DNA of 22,087 nucleotides from an uncultured Oscillospiraceae bacterium (GTDB lineage: Bacteria; Bacillota; Clostridia; Oscillospirales; Oscillospiraceae), in assembly GCA_910588625.1 (NCBI GenBank), contig CAJUQN010000043.1, forward strand, positions 1-22,087, read 5' to 3'. Shown piece by piece: positions 6,508-14,720 of this stretch (the first letter of the stretch is position 1; each line of letters begins with the position of its first letter). The notes below the pieces were generated by a model, which was not told the DNA's origin, searched no databases, and saw only the letters and a program-made list of their open reading frames with translations. A program made the translations under genes and the position numbers.

Positions 6508-8868
6508 TTATACCTCAATCTGCTCCATCTGGAAGGCCTCGATGATATCGCCCTCCTTGATATCGCTGTATTTCTCGATGCCGATGCCGCACTCGTACCC
6601 CCGGGCGACCTCCTTCACGCTGTCCTTGAAGCGCTGGAGGGAGTTCATCACGCCCTCGTGGATAACGATGCCGTCCCGCACCAGGCGGATTTGGGCGTTC
6701 CGGGCCACCTTGCCCTCGGTGACGTAGCACCCGGCCACAAAACCCACGCCGGTGATCTTGTACACCTGGCGCACCTCGGCCTCGCCCAGGGCCACCTCCT
6801 TGAACTTGGGCGCCAGCATGCCCTTCATGGCGGACTCGATCTCGTTGATGCAGTCGTAAATGACCCGGTACATCCGCATATCCACCTTGTTCCGGGCCGC
6901 GGAGTCGGCGGCGTTCTTGTCCGGGCGGACGTTGAAGCCCACAATGATGGCGTTGGAGGTGGCGGCCAGCATCACGTCGGACTCGTTCACCGCGCCCACG
7001 GCGCAATGGATGACCCGGACCCGGACCTCCTCGTTGGAGATCTTCTCCAGGCTGGCCTTCACCGCCTCGGCGGAACCCTGGACGTCCGCCTTGACGATGA
7101 CGTTCAAGTCCTTCATCTCACCCGCCTGAATCTGGCTGAACAGCTCTTCCAGAGATACCTTCTGCTTGGCCGTACCGGTGGTGGCGTTCTTCATCTCCGC
7201 CTTGCGCTGCTCCACCAGCTCGCGGGCCATGCGCTCGTCGGCCACGGCATGGAAGTCGTCACCCGCGCCGGGCACCTCGCCCATGCCGATGATCTCAACG
7301 GGTACAGAGGGTCCGGCCTCGGTGACCTTATTGCCGCGGTAGTCGGTCATGGCGCGGACACGGCCCACAGCCATGCCGGCGATAATGACGTCGCCCTGCT
7401 TCAGGGTGCCGTTCTGCACCAGCAGGGTGGCCACGGGGCCGCGGCCCTTGTCCAGCCTGGCCTCAATGACCGCGCCGTGGGCGGTACGGTTGGGATTGGC
7501 CCGCAGCTCCTGCACCTCGGCGGTGAGGGTGACCATCTCCAGAAGGGTGTCGACGCCCATGCCAGTTTTGGCGGAGATGGGACAGATGATGGTCTCGCCG
7601 CCCCACTCCTCGGGCACCAGCTCGTATTCGGTGAGCTGCTGCTTGATGCGCTCGGGATTGGCCTCCGGCTTATCCATCTTGTTGATGGCCACGATAATGG
7701 GGATGTTGGCGGCCTTGGCGTGGTTGATGGACTCCACGGTCTGGGGCATGATGCCGTCGTCCGCGGCCACCACCAGGATGGCAACGTCCGTAATCATCGC
7801 GCCGCGGGCACGCATGGCGGTGAACGCCTCATGGCCCGGCGTGTCCAGGAAGGTGATGGGCTTGCCGTTTACCTCCACCTGATAGGCGCCGATGTGCTGG
7901 GTGATGCCGCCCGCCTCGCCGGACACTACGTTGGCGTGGCGGATATAGTCCAGAAGGGAGGTCTTGCCGTGGTCCACATGGCCCATAACCACCACCACGG
8001 GGGCCCGGGACTCCAGGTCCTCCTCCTTGTCCTCGGCGGTATCGATGAGCTTTTCCTCAATGGTGACGATGACTTCCTTTTCCACCTTGCAGCCCAGCTC
8101 CATAGCCACCAGGGCGGCGGTGTCGTAGTCAATGATATCGGACAAGGAAGCCATCACGCCGTTCTTGATGAGACACTTGACCACCTCAGCGCCGGTCTTT
8201 TTCATTCGGGAGGCCAGCTCGCCCACGCCGATCTCGTCGGGGATCTTGACGGTCAGCGGGGTCTTTTTGGCGATCTCCAGCTGGAGGCGGCGCATACGGT
8301 CCTGTTCCTCCTGCTTGCGCTTATTGCCGAAGTTCTGGCCCCGGTTCTTGTTGCTCCGGTTTTGGAACTTCTGCTTGCCGGTCTGCATCCGGTTGGCCTT
8401 ATCGGGGGCCAGGTCCTCCAGACGCTGGTCGTATTTCTCCAGGTTGACGCCGCCGCCCTTGCGGGTGTCCACCACCTTTTTCTCCGGGGTGCGCTTGGCG
8501 GGGGCGGACAGCTTGCCCTGCTCCTTCTGGCCCTGGGGGGCGGGAGCGGAGGCGCTGCCCTTGCCCTGGGCCGGGGCAGGCTTGCCGTCCTTCTGGGCGG
8601 GCTTGGCCTGGGCCTGCTCGGCCTTGGGCGCAGGCGCGGCCTCCTGCTTGGCAGGCTCGTGGTACACATCGGCGTAGATGGACTCGATGGAATCCACCTG
8701 GTTGTTCTGGGTCAGGTGCTCAAAAATGATGGTCAGCTCCCGGTCCGTCAAGATCTTGGTGGGAGATACGTTTTCTTTTGTGTGCTCGTTCAAAATGGCA
8801 GTAATGGCTTTGGCTTGCATCCCAAAGTCCTTGGCCACATCCCGGGCGTTCAGCTTCGCAAGGCTCAA
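6508..8868 (-). CDS. infB: Translation initiation factor IF-2
   Basis: GTPase that brings initiator tRNA to the 30S subunit and promotes subunit joining. The length is 786 residues. An N-terminal IF2 helical segment (1-70) is followed by a low-complexity Ala/Pro/Lys/Gln linker (about 70-185), a second IF2-N region (about 205-275), then the G domain: GHVDHGKT (296-303), DTPGH (342-346), NKMD (396-399) and SAKTGMG; domains II to IV follow. Start choice: the frame opens with GTG at 8875-8877, but that codon overlaps the AGGAGG ribosome binding site. The TTG at 8866-8868 lies 8 bases after AGGAGG and gives MSLAKLNARDVAKDFGM, so I use it. The gene is 12 bases after the L7Ae-like gene and is followed by a strong terminator. 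Confidence 0.96.
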   Translation of the reverse strand: MSLAKLNARDVAKDFGMQAKAITAILNEHTKENVSPTKILTDRELTIIFEHLTQNNQVDSIESIYADVYHEPAKQEAAPAPKAEQAQAKPAQKDGKPAPAQGKGSASAPAPQGQKEQGKLSAPAKRTPEKKVVDTRKGGGVNLEKYDQRLEDLAPDKANRMQTGKQKFQNRSNKNRGQNFGNKRKQEEQDRMRRLQLEIAKKTPLTVKIPDEIGVGELASRMKKTGAEVVKCLIKNGVMASLSDIIDYDTAALVAMELGCKVEKEVIVTIEEKLIDTAEDKEEDLESRAPVVVVMGHVDHGKTSLLDYIRHANVVSGEAGGITQHIGAYQVEVNGKPITFLDTPGHEAFTAMRARGAMITDVAILVVAADDGIMPQTVESINHAKAANIPIIVAINKMDKPEANPERIKQQLTEYELVPEEWGGETIICPISAKTGMGVDTLLEMVTLTAEVQELRANPNRTAHGAVIEARLDKGRGPVATLLVQNGTLKQGDVIIAGMAVGRVRAMTDYRGNKVTEAGPSVPVEIIGMGEVPGAGDDFHAVADERMARELVEQRKAEMKNATTGTAKQKVSLEELFSQIQAGEMKDLNVIVKADVQGSAEAVKASLEKISNEEVRVRVIHCAVGAVNESDVMLAATSNAIIVGFNVRPDKNAADSAARNKVDMRMYRVIYDCINEIESAMKGMLAPKFKEVALGEAEVRQVYKITGVGFVAGCYVTEGKVARNAQIRLVRDGIVIHEGVMNSLQRFKDSVKEVARGYECGIGIEKYSDIKEGDIIEAFQMEQIEV

Positions 8869-8880
8869 ACAGGCCACCTC

Positions 8881-9309
8881 CTAAGTTTCAGGTACAGCGG
8901 GCCTTTTTGTCTCAGCCCGCGCATTCTTCTTTTTCTTCCTCGTCTGAGGGCGCTGGAATTTCTCAATGACCAGCTTGTCACACAGCGGCTGGTATTGCGG
9001 ATCGCTCTCCGCCAGCTTTTTCGCCAGCGCCGCCGCCAGTCCGGCGTCGGTGAGCGCCGCCATGGCGCAGGTGCTCCGCCCCAGGGCCGCGCCCAGGGCT
9101 TCCTTTGTCCAAGGGACTTGAGTCCACGGAATGTTTTCGGCATCGGCCCAGCGGGCGGCCCGCTGAGCGCTGTTGTCCGCCGCGTCGGCGGCGGTGAGCA
9201 CCAGCTTGGCGCGGCCGGTTTTGCAGGCGTCGGACGCCGGTTCCTCACCCACGGCCAGGTGATTCCCCCGCAGGGCCAGGCCCAGCAGGGATAGGGCGCT
9301 GTCAGTCAC
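8881..9309 (-). CDS. L7Ae-family ribosomal protein (YlxQ / RplGA type)
   Basis: L7Ae/L30e/S12e-like RNA-binding protein, the usual gene between ylxR and infB in Firmicutes (B. subtilis ylxQ, rplGA). It is about 142 residues. The N-terminal ALSLLGLALRGNHLAVGEE and KLVLTAADAADNS match the family fold, and a Lys-rich tail (RKKKKNARAETKRP) extends the C-terminus beyond the usual length of about 100. The start is GTG in either case: 9307-9309 or 9316-9318. The upstream one almost touches the AAGGCGG site, so the downstream one is preferred. The start overlaps the 3' end of ylxR, implying coupled translation. The exact RNA target is unknown. Confidence 0.82.
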   Translation of the reverse strand: MTDSALSLLGLALRGNHLAVGEEPASDACKTGRAKLVLTAADAADNSAQRAARWADAENIPWTQVPWTKEALGAALGRSTCAMAALTDAGLAAALAKKLAESDPQYQPLCDKLVIEKFQRPQTRKKKKNARAETKRPAVPET

Positions 9310-9577
9310 CGCCGTCACCCGCCTTCATCTGCGCTTCCAGCGCCTCCCAGACCTCCGGTGACACCTGGGCGGACAGGGCCCGCTCGATGGCCCGGCTCTT
9401 TTTGGCCCTGGCCAGACAGGCGGGGTCAGGGCAGAGGTAAGCCCCCCGGCCCGGCTTCTTTCCCCGGAAGTCCAATGACAACTCTCCCTCGGGGGAGCGC
9501 ACCACCCGGATCAGCTCAGGCTTGGGCTTCATCTCCCGGCAGCCAAGGCATTGGCGCATAGGTATTCTCTTTGGCAT
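9302..9577 (-). CDS. ylxR: YlxR family RNA-binding protein (DUF448)
   Basis: A 91-residue basic protein of the YlxR/DUF448 family, almost always encoded between nusA and infB. Published work on relatives points to nucleic-acid-associated or RNase P-related roles, not settled. The N-terminus has the family signature RQCLGCREMKPK and the middle has GRGAYLCPDPACLARA; the CxxC and the second pair of cysteines are visible. A longer frame to 9676 exists, but the ATG at 9575-9577 has a GGGGGAG site 6 bases upstream, and the extension has no family resemblance. Its last bases overlap the start of the L7Ae-like gene. It is separated from nusA by an unusually long 133-base spacer. Confidence 0.9.
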   Translation of the reverse strand: MPKRIPMRQCLGCREMKPKPELIRVVRSPEGELSLDFRGKKPGRGAYLCPDPACLARAKKSRAIERALSAQVSPEVWEALEAQMKAGDGGD

Positions 9578-9710
9578 CGTGTCTCCCCCTCTCTCGTCGT
9601 CGCAAAGTCCGCTCAACTGTGTTTTCACCTGCGGTGAAAACTTCGGCCGATCCCTTGCTCCTCCTCTCCCCGCCAAAAACGCTTCGCTGGGCTCCGGCGG
9701 GGTCCGTTAT
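9578..9710. other. 133-base nusA-ylxR spacer with two inverted repeats
   Basis: The spacer holds a perfect 9-bp inverted repeat GTTTTCACC (9621-9629) and GGTGAAAAC (9633-9641) with a 3-base loop, and a second one, CCCCGCC (9668-9674) with GGCGGGG (9696-9702). Neither is followed by a T-run on the minus strand, so they are poor terminators. They could be RNA processing or stability elements, or small interspersed repeats. Confidence 0.5.
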
Positions 9711-10871
9711 TTACTCGGTGATCTCAATATCCTCCTCATCCGTCTCAACGGGCTCCTCCGCAGCCTCCTCCTCGGGAGGCTCGGGGGCGCTGGCAGGACG
9801 GATGTCGATCTTAAAGCCCGTCAAGCGGGCGGCCAACCGGGCGTTTTGACCCTCCTTGCCGATGGCCAGGGACAGCTGGTCGTCGGGAACTACCACCCGG
9901 CAGCTTTTTTCCCCGTCCAGCTCGGTGACGCTGATGACGTCGGCGGGGGCCAGGGCGGCGGCCACGTACTGGCTGGCGTCGTCGGAATACTTGATGATGT
10001 CCACCTTTTCGCCCCGCAGCTCCTCCACCACGGCGTTGACCCGCTGGCCCCTGGGGCCAACGCAGGCGCCGATGGGGTCCACGTTCTCGTCCTCGCTCCA
10101 CACGGCCAGCTTGGTGCGGCTTCCCGCCTCACGGGCGATGGACATGACCTGGACCGTGCCGTCATAGATTTCGGGCACCTCCAGTTCAAAGAGCCGCTTG
10201 ACCAGTCCGGGGTGGGTGCGGGAGATGAGCACCTGGGGCCCACGGGTGGACTTACGGACCTCCACCACGTACACCCGAACCCGGTCGCCCTCGTGGACCA
10301 CCTCGCCCTTCACCTGCTCTCCGACGGAGAGGAAGGCGTCGGTGAACTCGGAGCCGGAGGTCAGCCGGATGGCGACGGAGCCATTGCGCTCGTCCACGCG
10401 GGTGACGGTGCCGGTGAGGATTTCATGCTCCTTGGCAGAAAACTCGTCGAAGATCATGCCGCGCTCCGCCTCACGCATACCCTGGATAATGACCTGACGG
10501 GCAGTCTGAGCGGCGATGCGGCCGAAGTTTTTCGGCTTGATCTCAATGCGCAGCACGTCCCCCAGCTGGACCCGGGGGATGGAGCGCCGGGCGTCCTCCA
10601 GGCTGATCTCGGTGTGGGGGTTGTCTACCTCCTCCACCACGTCCTTTTTCACGAACATCCGGACTGTTTCCGCCTCCTCGTTGGCGTCCACCACCACGTT
10701 GTCGGTGATGCCCTCGTGGTCCTTCTTGTAGGCGGCCACCAACGCCTGGGTAATCTTCTCCAGCATATAGGCCTTGGGGATGCCCTTGTCTTTCTCGATA
10801 TCGGAGATGGCGGCGAAAAATTCCTTGGCGTCCAGCTCCGTGCTCTTTGCGGCGATCTTTTTCTTAGCCAT
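9711..10871 (-). CDS. nusA: Transcription termination/antitermination factor NusA
   Basis: Binds RNA polymerase and nascent RNA and modulates pausing, intrinsic termination and antitermination. The length is 386 residues. The N-terminal polymerase-binding domain covers about 1-130; the S1 domain (about 148-215) starts HEILTGTVTRVDERNG; KH1 contains GACVGPRGQRVNAVVEEL (268-285); KH2 contains LAIGKEGQNARLAARLTG (335-352). The C-terminus is short and very acidic (about 363-386), without the extra repeats of E. coli NusA, as in Firmicutes. A TTG start at 10889 is possible, but AAGGAG lies 9 bases before the ATG at 10869-10871, so I chose that. It follows rimP by 14 bases. Confidence 0.96.
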   Translation of the reverse strand: MAKKKIAAKSTELDAKEFFAAISDIEKDKGIPKAYMLEKITQALVAAYKKDHEGITDNVVVDANEEAETVRMFVKKDVVEEVDNPHTEISLEDARRSIPRVQLGDVLRIEIKPKNFGRIAAQTARQVIIQGMREAERGMIFDEFSAKEHEILTGTVTRVDERNGSVAIRLTSGSEFTDAFLSVGEQVKGEVVHEGDRVRVYVVEVRKSTRGPQVLISRTHPGLVKRLFELEVPEIYDGTVQVMSIAREAGSRTKLAVWSEDENVDPIGACVGPRGQRVNAVVEELRGEKVDIIKYSDDASQYVAAALAPADVISVTELDGEKSCRVVVPDDQLSLAIGKEGQNARLAARLTGFKIDIRPASAPEPPEEEAAEEPVETDEEDIEITE

Positions 10872-10885
10872 ATTGTTTAGCTCCT

Positions 10886-11329
10886 TCAAAATTCCACGTG
10901 CAGCCGCACCTGGGCCACATCTTTCTTCTCAAAACGGACGCCGTCAATGATGACGTCCCCTTCCTCGTAACCGGACAGCGCCCCGGCGACCTCCTTACGG
11001 CCGTCAATGGGGCGGTACAGCTTCAAATCCACCCTCTGCCCCATGCACTGGGCAAAGTGGGCGGGCTTTTTCAGGGCCCGGTCCAGACCGGCGGAGGACA
11101 CCTCGAAGGTATAGCTGCCCTCAATGGGGTCAACCTCGTCCAGCGCGTCAGACAGCGGGCGGGAGACGGCCTCACAGTGGCTGATGTCCACGCCGCCCTC
11201 CCGGTCGATGTAGACCCGGAGGAACCACTCTCCGGCTTCTTTGACATATTCTACGTCCCATAGGGTGCAGCCCGCCTGCTCCACGATTGGTTGGGCCAGA
11301 GCGGCCACCGTGTCGGTCACCTTTGCCAT
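10886..11329 (-). CDS. rimP: Ribosome maturation factor RimP
   Basis: Assists assembly of the 30S subunit. The length of 147 residues is typical. The N-terminal PIVEQAGCTLWDVEYVKEAGEWFLRVYID pattern, the HCEAVSRPLSDALDEVDPI segment and YTFEVSSAGLDRALKKPAHF are family landmarks. AAGGAG precedes the ATG by 10 bases. It is the first gene of the nusA-infB operon, downstream of the promoter at 11406-11434 and of a terminator-like hairpin in the leader. Confidence 0.95.
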   Translation of the reverse strand: MAKVTDTVAALAQPIVEQAGCTLWDVEYVKEAGEWFLRVYIDREGGVDISHCEAVSRPLSDALDEVDPIEGSYTFEVSSAGLDRALKKPAHFAQCMGQRVDLKLYRPIDGRKEVAGALSGYEEGDVIIDGVRFEKKDVAQVRLHVEF

Positions 11330-11351
11330 TTGGCGTCAGCTCCTTCATTCC

Positions 11352-11381
11352 AAAAGAAAGAGTGAGGCGGTCGCCTCACTC
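11352..11381 (-). terminator. Hairpin terminator after argS, also inside the rimP leader
   Basis: GAGTGAGGCG (11360-11369) pairs with CGCCTCACTC (11372-11381); on the minus strand the stem is followed by TTTCTTTT (11352-11359). It can end argS transcription, but it also lies downstream of the rimP-nusA promoter (11406-11434), so transcripts from that promoter must read through it. The interrupted T-run is typical of a weaker, factor-sensitive terminator. Confidence 0.75.
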
Positions 11382-11405
11382 CTTCCATACCATACATACA
11401 TTGGT

Positions 11406-11434
11406 ATTTTACCACGGCTTAGGGCTAAATGCAA
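11406..11434 (-). promoter_or_regulatory. Sigma-A promoter for rimP-nusA-ylxR-infB
   Basis: On the minus strand there is a -35 box TTGCAT (11429-11434), 17 bases, then a -10 box TAAAAT (11406-11411). The predicted start is near 11399, giving a leader of about 70 bases that contains the hairpin at 11360-11381 and then the rimP ribosome binding site. The spacing is ideal. It was found by eye only. Confidence 0.6.
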
Positions 11435-11460
11435 CCCCTGGACAAAAATTTTTCCGGGGC

Positions 11461-13209
11461 TTACATCTTCACTGGCGCGGAAACACCCAGCAGATTCAGG
11501 CCATTGGCCAAAACCAGGCGCACGCTATCTGCCAGCTTGAGCCGGACGGCTTGCAGATTGGTCTCCTCGCCCTTCAAGCGGCAGGCATTATAGAAGCGGT
11601 GGAAATCACCTGCCAGGGCCGTCAAATAGCGGTTGATGCGGCTGGGATCATAGTCCCGTGCGGCCAGACGGATCTCCTCCGGGTACTGAGCCAGGGTCTT
11701 GACCAGACAGCGCTCCTCCTCAGTGGCCAGCAGGGCGGGGTCGATTTGGGCGCAGGGCAGCACCGTTGCTCCGTCCTCCGCCAGGTTAGCCAGCAGGGAG
11801 CAGATACGGGCGTGGGCGTACTGCACGTAATACACCGGGTTGTCGCTGTCCTGACGGACGGCCAGGTCCAGGTCAAAGTCCAGGGAACTGGTGGAGGCCC
11901 GGTTATTAAAATAGTACCGGGCCGCGTCCACAGAGATTTCGTCCAGCAGGTCGTGAAGGGCGATAGCCTTGCCTGTCCGCTTGGACATACGCACCGGCTT
12001 GCCGTCCTGGAGCAGGTTCACCAGCTGCATCAGCACGATGACCAGCCGGCGGGAGCCGTCCAGCCCCAAGCCGTCCAGCGCCGCCTGGAGGCGGGCCACA
12101 TGGCCGTGGTGGTCCGCGCCCCACACGTTGATGACCTTGTCGAAGCCCCGCTTCTCAAATTTGTTGCGGTGATAGGCGATGTCGGCGGCAAAGTAGGTGT
12201 AGAACCCGTTGGCCCGGCGCAGCACGTCGTCCTTCAAGTCCAGCTTATCCGCCTGCTCCCGGGTCTTGCCCTCGCGGATGTATTTCTCCTTCAGCAGTTC
12301 GGTGGTGTTCAACCACAAAGCGCCGTCCTTCTCGTAGGTCCAGCCCTTTTGGGTGAGCAGATCCACTGTTTCGGCCACATAGCCGGAGTCATGCAGCTCC
12401 GACTCGAAAAACCACTGGTCGTATTCGATGCCGTACTTGCGCAGGTCGTCCTTCATCTTGGGGATGTTGCGCTCCAGGCCGAAGCGGCTCATGTCGCCCA
12501 TCCATTTTTCCTCGGGCGCGTCTTTATAGGCGTCCCCGCGGGCCTCGTGGAACGCCTGGGCCAGCTCCCGGATGTCCTCCCCCTGATAGCCCTCCTCCGG
12601 AAAAGCGAAATTTTCCTCGCCCAGGATGAGCTGCATATACCGGGCGTGGATGGATGTGGCGAACTTGTGGATCTGGTTGCCCGCGTCGTTGACATAAAAC
12701 TCCTTCCAGGTATTCCAGCCCGCCCGGGAGAGCACGTTTGCCAGGGTGTCGCCCAACACGCCGCCCCGGGCGTTGCCCATGTGCATGGGGCCGGTGGGGT
12801 TGGCGGAGACGAACTCCACCATCACCTTCCGGCCCTCGCCCTCGTCACAGGCGCCATATTGCTCCGGCTCGGCCTCCACGGCCCCCAGTACCTCGCCGTA
12901 CCACTTGGGAGCATAGAAAAAGTTCAGGAACCCCGGTCCTGCGATCTCCGCCCGCTGAAACAAAGTTCCGTCCAATTCCAGGCGGTCCAGGATGATCTGA
13001 GCGATTTGCCGGGGGGCCATATGCAGGGCCTTAGCCCCGGCCATGGCGAAGGAGGAGGCGAAATCCCCGTTTTTGCTGTCCTTAGGCACCTCTACGGTGC
13101 CCTTGATGTCCTGCCCCGCCGGAAGCAGGCCCTCAGCGGCGGCCTTTTCGTAGGCGGACTGGGTGAGCTGGGCTACCTGCTCTCTTGCGGCCTGGATTAG
13201 ATTTGCCAT
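11461..13209 (-). CDS. argS: Arginyl-tRNA synthetase
   Basis: Class I synthetase charging tRNA-Arg, cytoplasmic, 582 residues (normal). The N-terminal additional domain covers about 1-115. The HIGH motif appears as HMGN (143-146) in SANPTGPMHMGNARGG, and the KMSKS motif as RMSKRTG (407-413). WGADHHGHVARLQAAL and the C-terminal anticodon-binding helical domain are as expected, ending in the conserved-type LLGVSAPVKM. A frame start at 13230 exists, but AAGGAG lies 8 bases before the ATG at 13207-13209. It is 28 bases after the DUF1934 gene, its usual Firmicutes neighbour, and ends before a hairpin terminator. Confidence 0.97.
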   Translation of the reverse strand: MANLIQAAREQVAQLTQSAYEKAAAEGLLPAGQDIKGTVEVPKDSKNGDFASSFAMAGAKALHMAPRQIAQIILDRLELDGTLFQRAEIAGPGFLNFFYAPKWYGEVLGAVEAEPEQYGACDEGEGRKVMVEFVSANPTGPMHMGNARGGVLGDTLANVLSRAGWNTWKEFYVNDAGNQIHKFATSIHARYMQLILGEENFAFPEEGYQGEDIRELAQAFHEARGDAYKDAPEEKWMGDMSRFGLERNIPKMKDDLRKYGIEYDQWFFESELHDSGYVAETVDLLTQKGWTYEKDGALWLNTTELLKEKYIREGKTREQADKLDLKDDVLRRANGFYTYFAADIAYHRNKFEKRGFDKVINVWGADHHGHVARLQAALDGLGLDGSRRLVIVLMQLVNLLQDGKPVRMSKRTGKAIALHDLLDEISVDAARYYFNNRASTSSLDFDLDLAVRQDSDNPVYYVQYAHARICSLLANLAEDGATVLPCAQIDPALLATEEERCLVKTLAQYPEEIRLAARDYDPSRINRYLTALAGDFHRFYNACRLKGEETNLQAVRLKLADSVRLVLANGLNLLGVSAPVKM

Positions 13210-13237
13210 AGTAAATTCTCCTTTTCTCACCCTGCCC

Positions 13238-13678
13238 TCATTGGGGGAGGGTGGGATGTTTCTTCACGTTCATGCGGAACAGGTTCTGTCCCGCCACCAG
13301 GTTGTCGATCTCGATGGCGTAGTCGATCTCCAAATCGCCGCCCGACTCCCCCAGAGTGGAGCGCATCCGCTTGGTATTCACCCCAATAGACAGCGCCCCA
13401 TAGGGCGTCTCGTACATGGACAGGTGCCGCCTGCCCTCCTCAAACACCATTTGGGAGTTGATGCTACCCTCACGCAGGAGGGTCACCCGCCCGCCGTCAA
13501 TGTGCAGCTTGGTGGTGGTGCCCTCCAGGCCGGTGAGCTCGCTCTCCTGATAGGAGACGGTGTAGCCCCCCCGGCTGTCCCGCTTCAGCACGCCGGAGGT
13601 GACAAGCTCCATTTCGTCGGGGCTGCTCTCGGCGTATAACTGCTTGCCTTTGATGGATATGATCACGTTGTCTGTCAT
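13238..13678 (-). CDS. DUF1934 domain protein (YwiB-like)
   Basis: A 146-residue protein of the DUF1934 family, a calycin-like beta-barrel of unknown function (B. subtilis YwiB). It starts VIISIKGKQ and contains MELVTSGVLKR, GYTVSYQESELTGLEGTTT and SLGVNTKRM-like segments (here LSIGVNTKRM), the family pattern of beta strands. GAGAGG lies 6 bases before the ATG. Its position between murI and argS fits the known association with argS, but no role can be read from that. Confidence 0.85.
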   Translation of the reverse strand: MTDNVIISIKGKQLYAESSPDEMELVTSGVLKRDSRGGYTVSYQESELTGLEGTTTKLHIDGGRVTLLREGSINSQMVFEEGRRHLSMYETPYGALSIGVNTKRMRSTLGESGGDLEIDYAIEIDNLVAGQNLFRMNVKKHPTLPQ

Positions 13679-13723
13679 ATTGTTCCTCTCTATCCGCCCG
13701 GACCAGACGGGAGCTACCTTATT

Positions 13724-14539
13724 TTAATATGCAGTGATGTCGATCTGCTCCACCTCACCGGCCACGTCTTCCCCCAGGAAGATGGAGGCCAGGGCGGAGA
13801 AATCCTCGGTACTGTCGCTGACGTAGTAGTGGCGCCGTCCCGCGCCGGCGCGTTCGTTGCGCAGGCCGTCCAGCTCCAGCTGCTGCTTGACCCACCGGGC
13901 GCATTGCTCCCCCACGTCCACCAGGGTGACATCGGGGCCCATGTACGCGCCGATGATGTCCCGCAGCAGCGGGTAGTGTGTACACCCCAAAATTAAGGTA
14001 TCCACCTCCGCCGCTTTCACAGAGGCTAAGTATTCCGCCACCACCGTCTCCGCCACGATATCGCCGGGGCGGAACCGTCCGTTCTCCACCAGGGATACCA
14101 GCAGCGGGCAGGCCTTGGCTGTGACGTCCACACCGGGGTGCAGGACATCCAAGGCCCGCTCATAGGCCCCGGAGCGGATGGAGGCTTTGGTACCGATGAG
14201 GCCCACTTTTCCGTTCCGGGTCACATGGGCGGAGGCCCGGGCGGCGGGCTCCACTACGCCGAAGACGGGGATGTCGTTCTCCGCTTGGAGCACATCCAAG
14301 GCGGTGGTGGACACGGTGCCGCAGGCGATGACAATAGCCTTGGGGTTGAAGGTGCGTAGAAAGGCCGCGTCCTGCCGGGCGTATTTTACTAAGGTATCCC
14401 TGGAGCGCCCGCCGTAGGGCACCCGGCTGGTGTCTCCGAAGTAAATAAGGTCCTCCTCCGGCATGATGCGAGCCAGCTCCCGCACGGCGGTGAGCCCCCC
14501 CAGGCCGGAGTCGAATACGCCGATGGGCCGTCTGTCCAC
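13724..14539 (-). CDS. murI: Glutamate racemase
   Basis: Converts L-glutamate to D-glutamate for peptidoglycan. The length of 271 residues is normal. GVFDSGLGGLT (7-17), YFGDTSRVPYG (33-43) and the two catalytic cysteines, C73 (in VIACGTVST) and C186 (in ILGCTHYPLL), are visible. The first cysteine motif reads CGT instead of the more common CNT. The frame is open to 14761 and has an ATG at 14570-14572, but that ATG sits at the predicted transcription start. The GTG at 14537-14539 has GGAAGGGAG about 8 bases upstream and gives the standard MDRRPIGVFDSG, so it is the likely start. First gene of murI-DUF1934-argS. Confidence 0.93.
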   Translation of the reverse strand: MDRRPIGVFDSGLGGLTAVRELARIMPEEDLIYFGDTSRVPYGGRSRDTLVKYARQDAAFLRTFNPKAIVIACGTVSTTALDVLQAENDIPVFGVVEPAARASAHVTRNGKVGLIGTKASIRSGAYERALDVLHPGVDVTAKACPLLVSLVENGRFRPGDIVAETVVAEYLASVKAAEVDTLILGCTHYPLLRDIIGAYMGPDVTLVDVGEQCARWVKQQLELDGLRNERAGAGRRHYYVSDSTEDFSALASIFLGEDVAGEVEQIDITAY

Positions 14540-14575
14540 TGCGCCAGCTCCCTTCCTCTTATTTGAAACCATGAT

Positions 14576-14604
14576 ATTATATGCTATTCCTTTCCTAAAA
14601 ACAA
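14576..14604 (-). promoter_or_regulatory. Sigma-A promoter for murI-DUF1934-argS
   Basis: The minus strand shows a -35 box TTGTTT (14599-14604), 17 bases, then a consensus -10 box TATAAT (14576-14581). Start near 14569. This leaves about 30 bases before the GTG start of murI and argues against the ATG at 14570-14572. Confidence 0.7.
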
Positions 14605-14662
14605 GAGTGGATTTTTGAATGTGTTGTAATATAATTGTAATATTATACGGCACAAATTTCCC

Positions 14663-14691
14663 TTGCATTCGGACGGACGATGTGCTATGCT
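14663..14691 (+). promoter_or_regulatory. Sigma-A promoter for smpB
   Basis: -35 box TTGCAT (14663-14668), 17 bases, -10 box TATGCT (14686-14691). Start near 14698, about 23 bases before the chosen smpB ATG. It is divergent from the murI promoter. The 58 bases between the two are AT-rich, with a near-palindromic TAATATAATTG/TAATATTATA stretch at about 14627-14647. Confidence 0.6.
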
Positions 14692-14720
14692 GAGATACTA
14701 CGATGGAAGGGGCGCTGGAT

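Noticed and set aside
6391..9294. 967-codon open frame on the plus strand
   Set aside because: It lies antisense to infB, the L7Ae gene and part of the GNAT gene. It is His/Leu/Gly/Val-rich, as produced by the complement of GC-rich coding DNA, and matches no family; the minus-strand genes have clear motifs.
11287..13200. 637-codon plus-strand frame opposite argS
   Set aside because: Complement of argS; composition typical of an antisense GC-rich frame.
14570..14572. ATG as murI start
   Set aside because: It falls at the predicted transcription start and has no ribosome binding site; GTG at 14537-14539 has both a good site and the conserved N-terminus.
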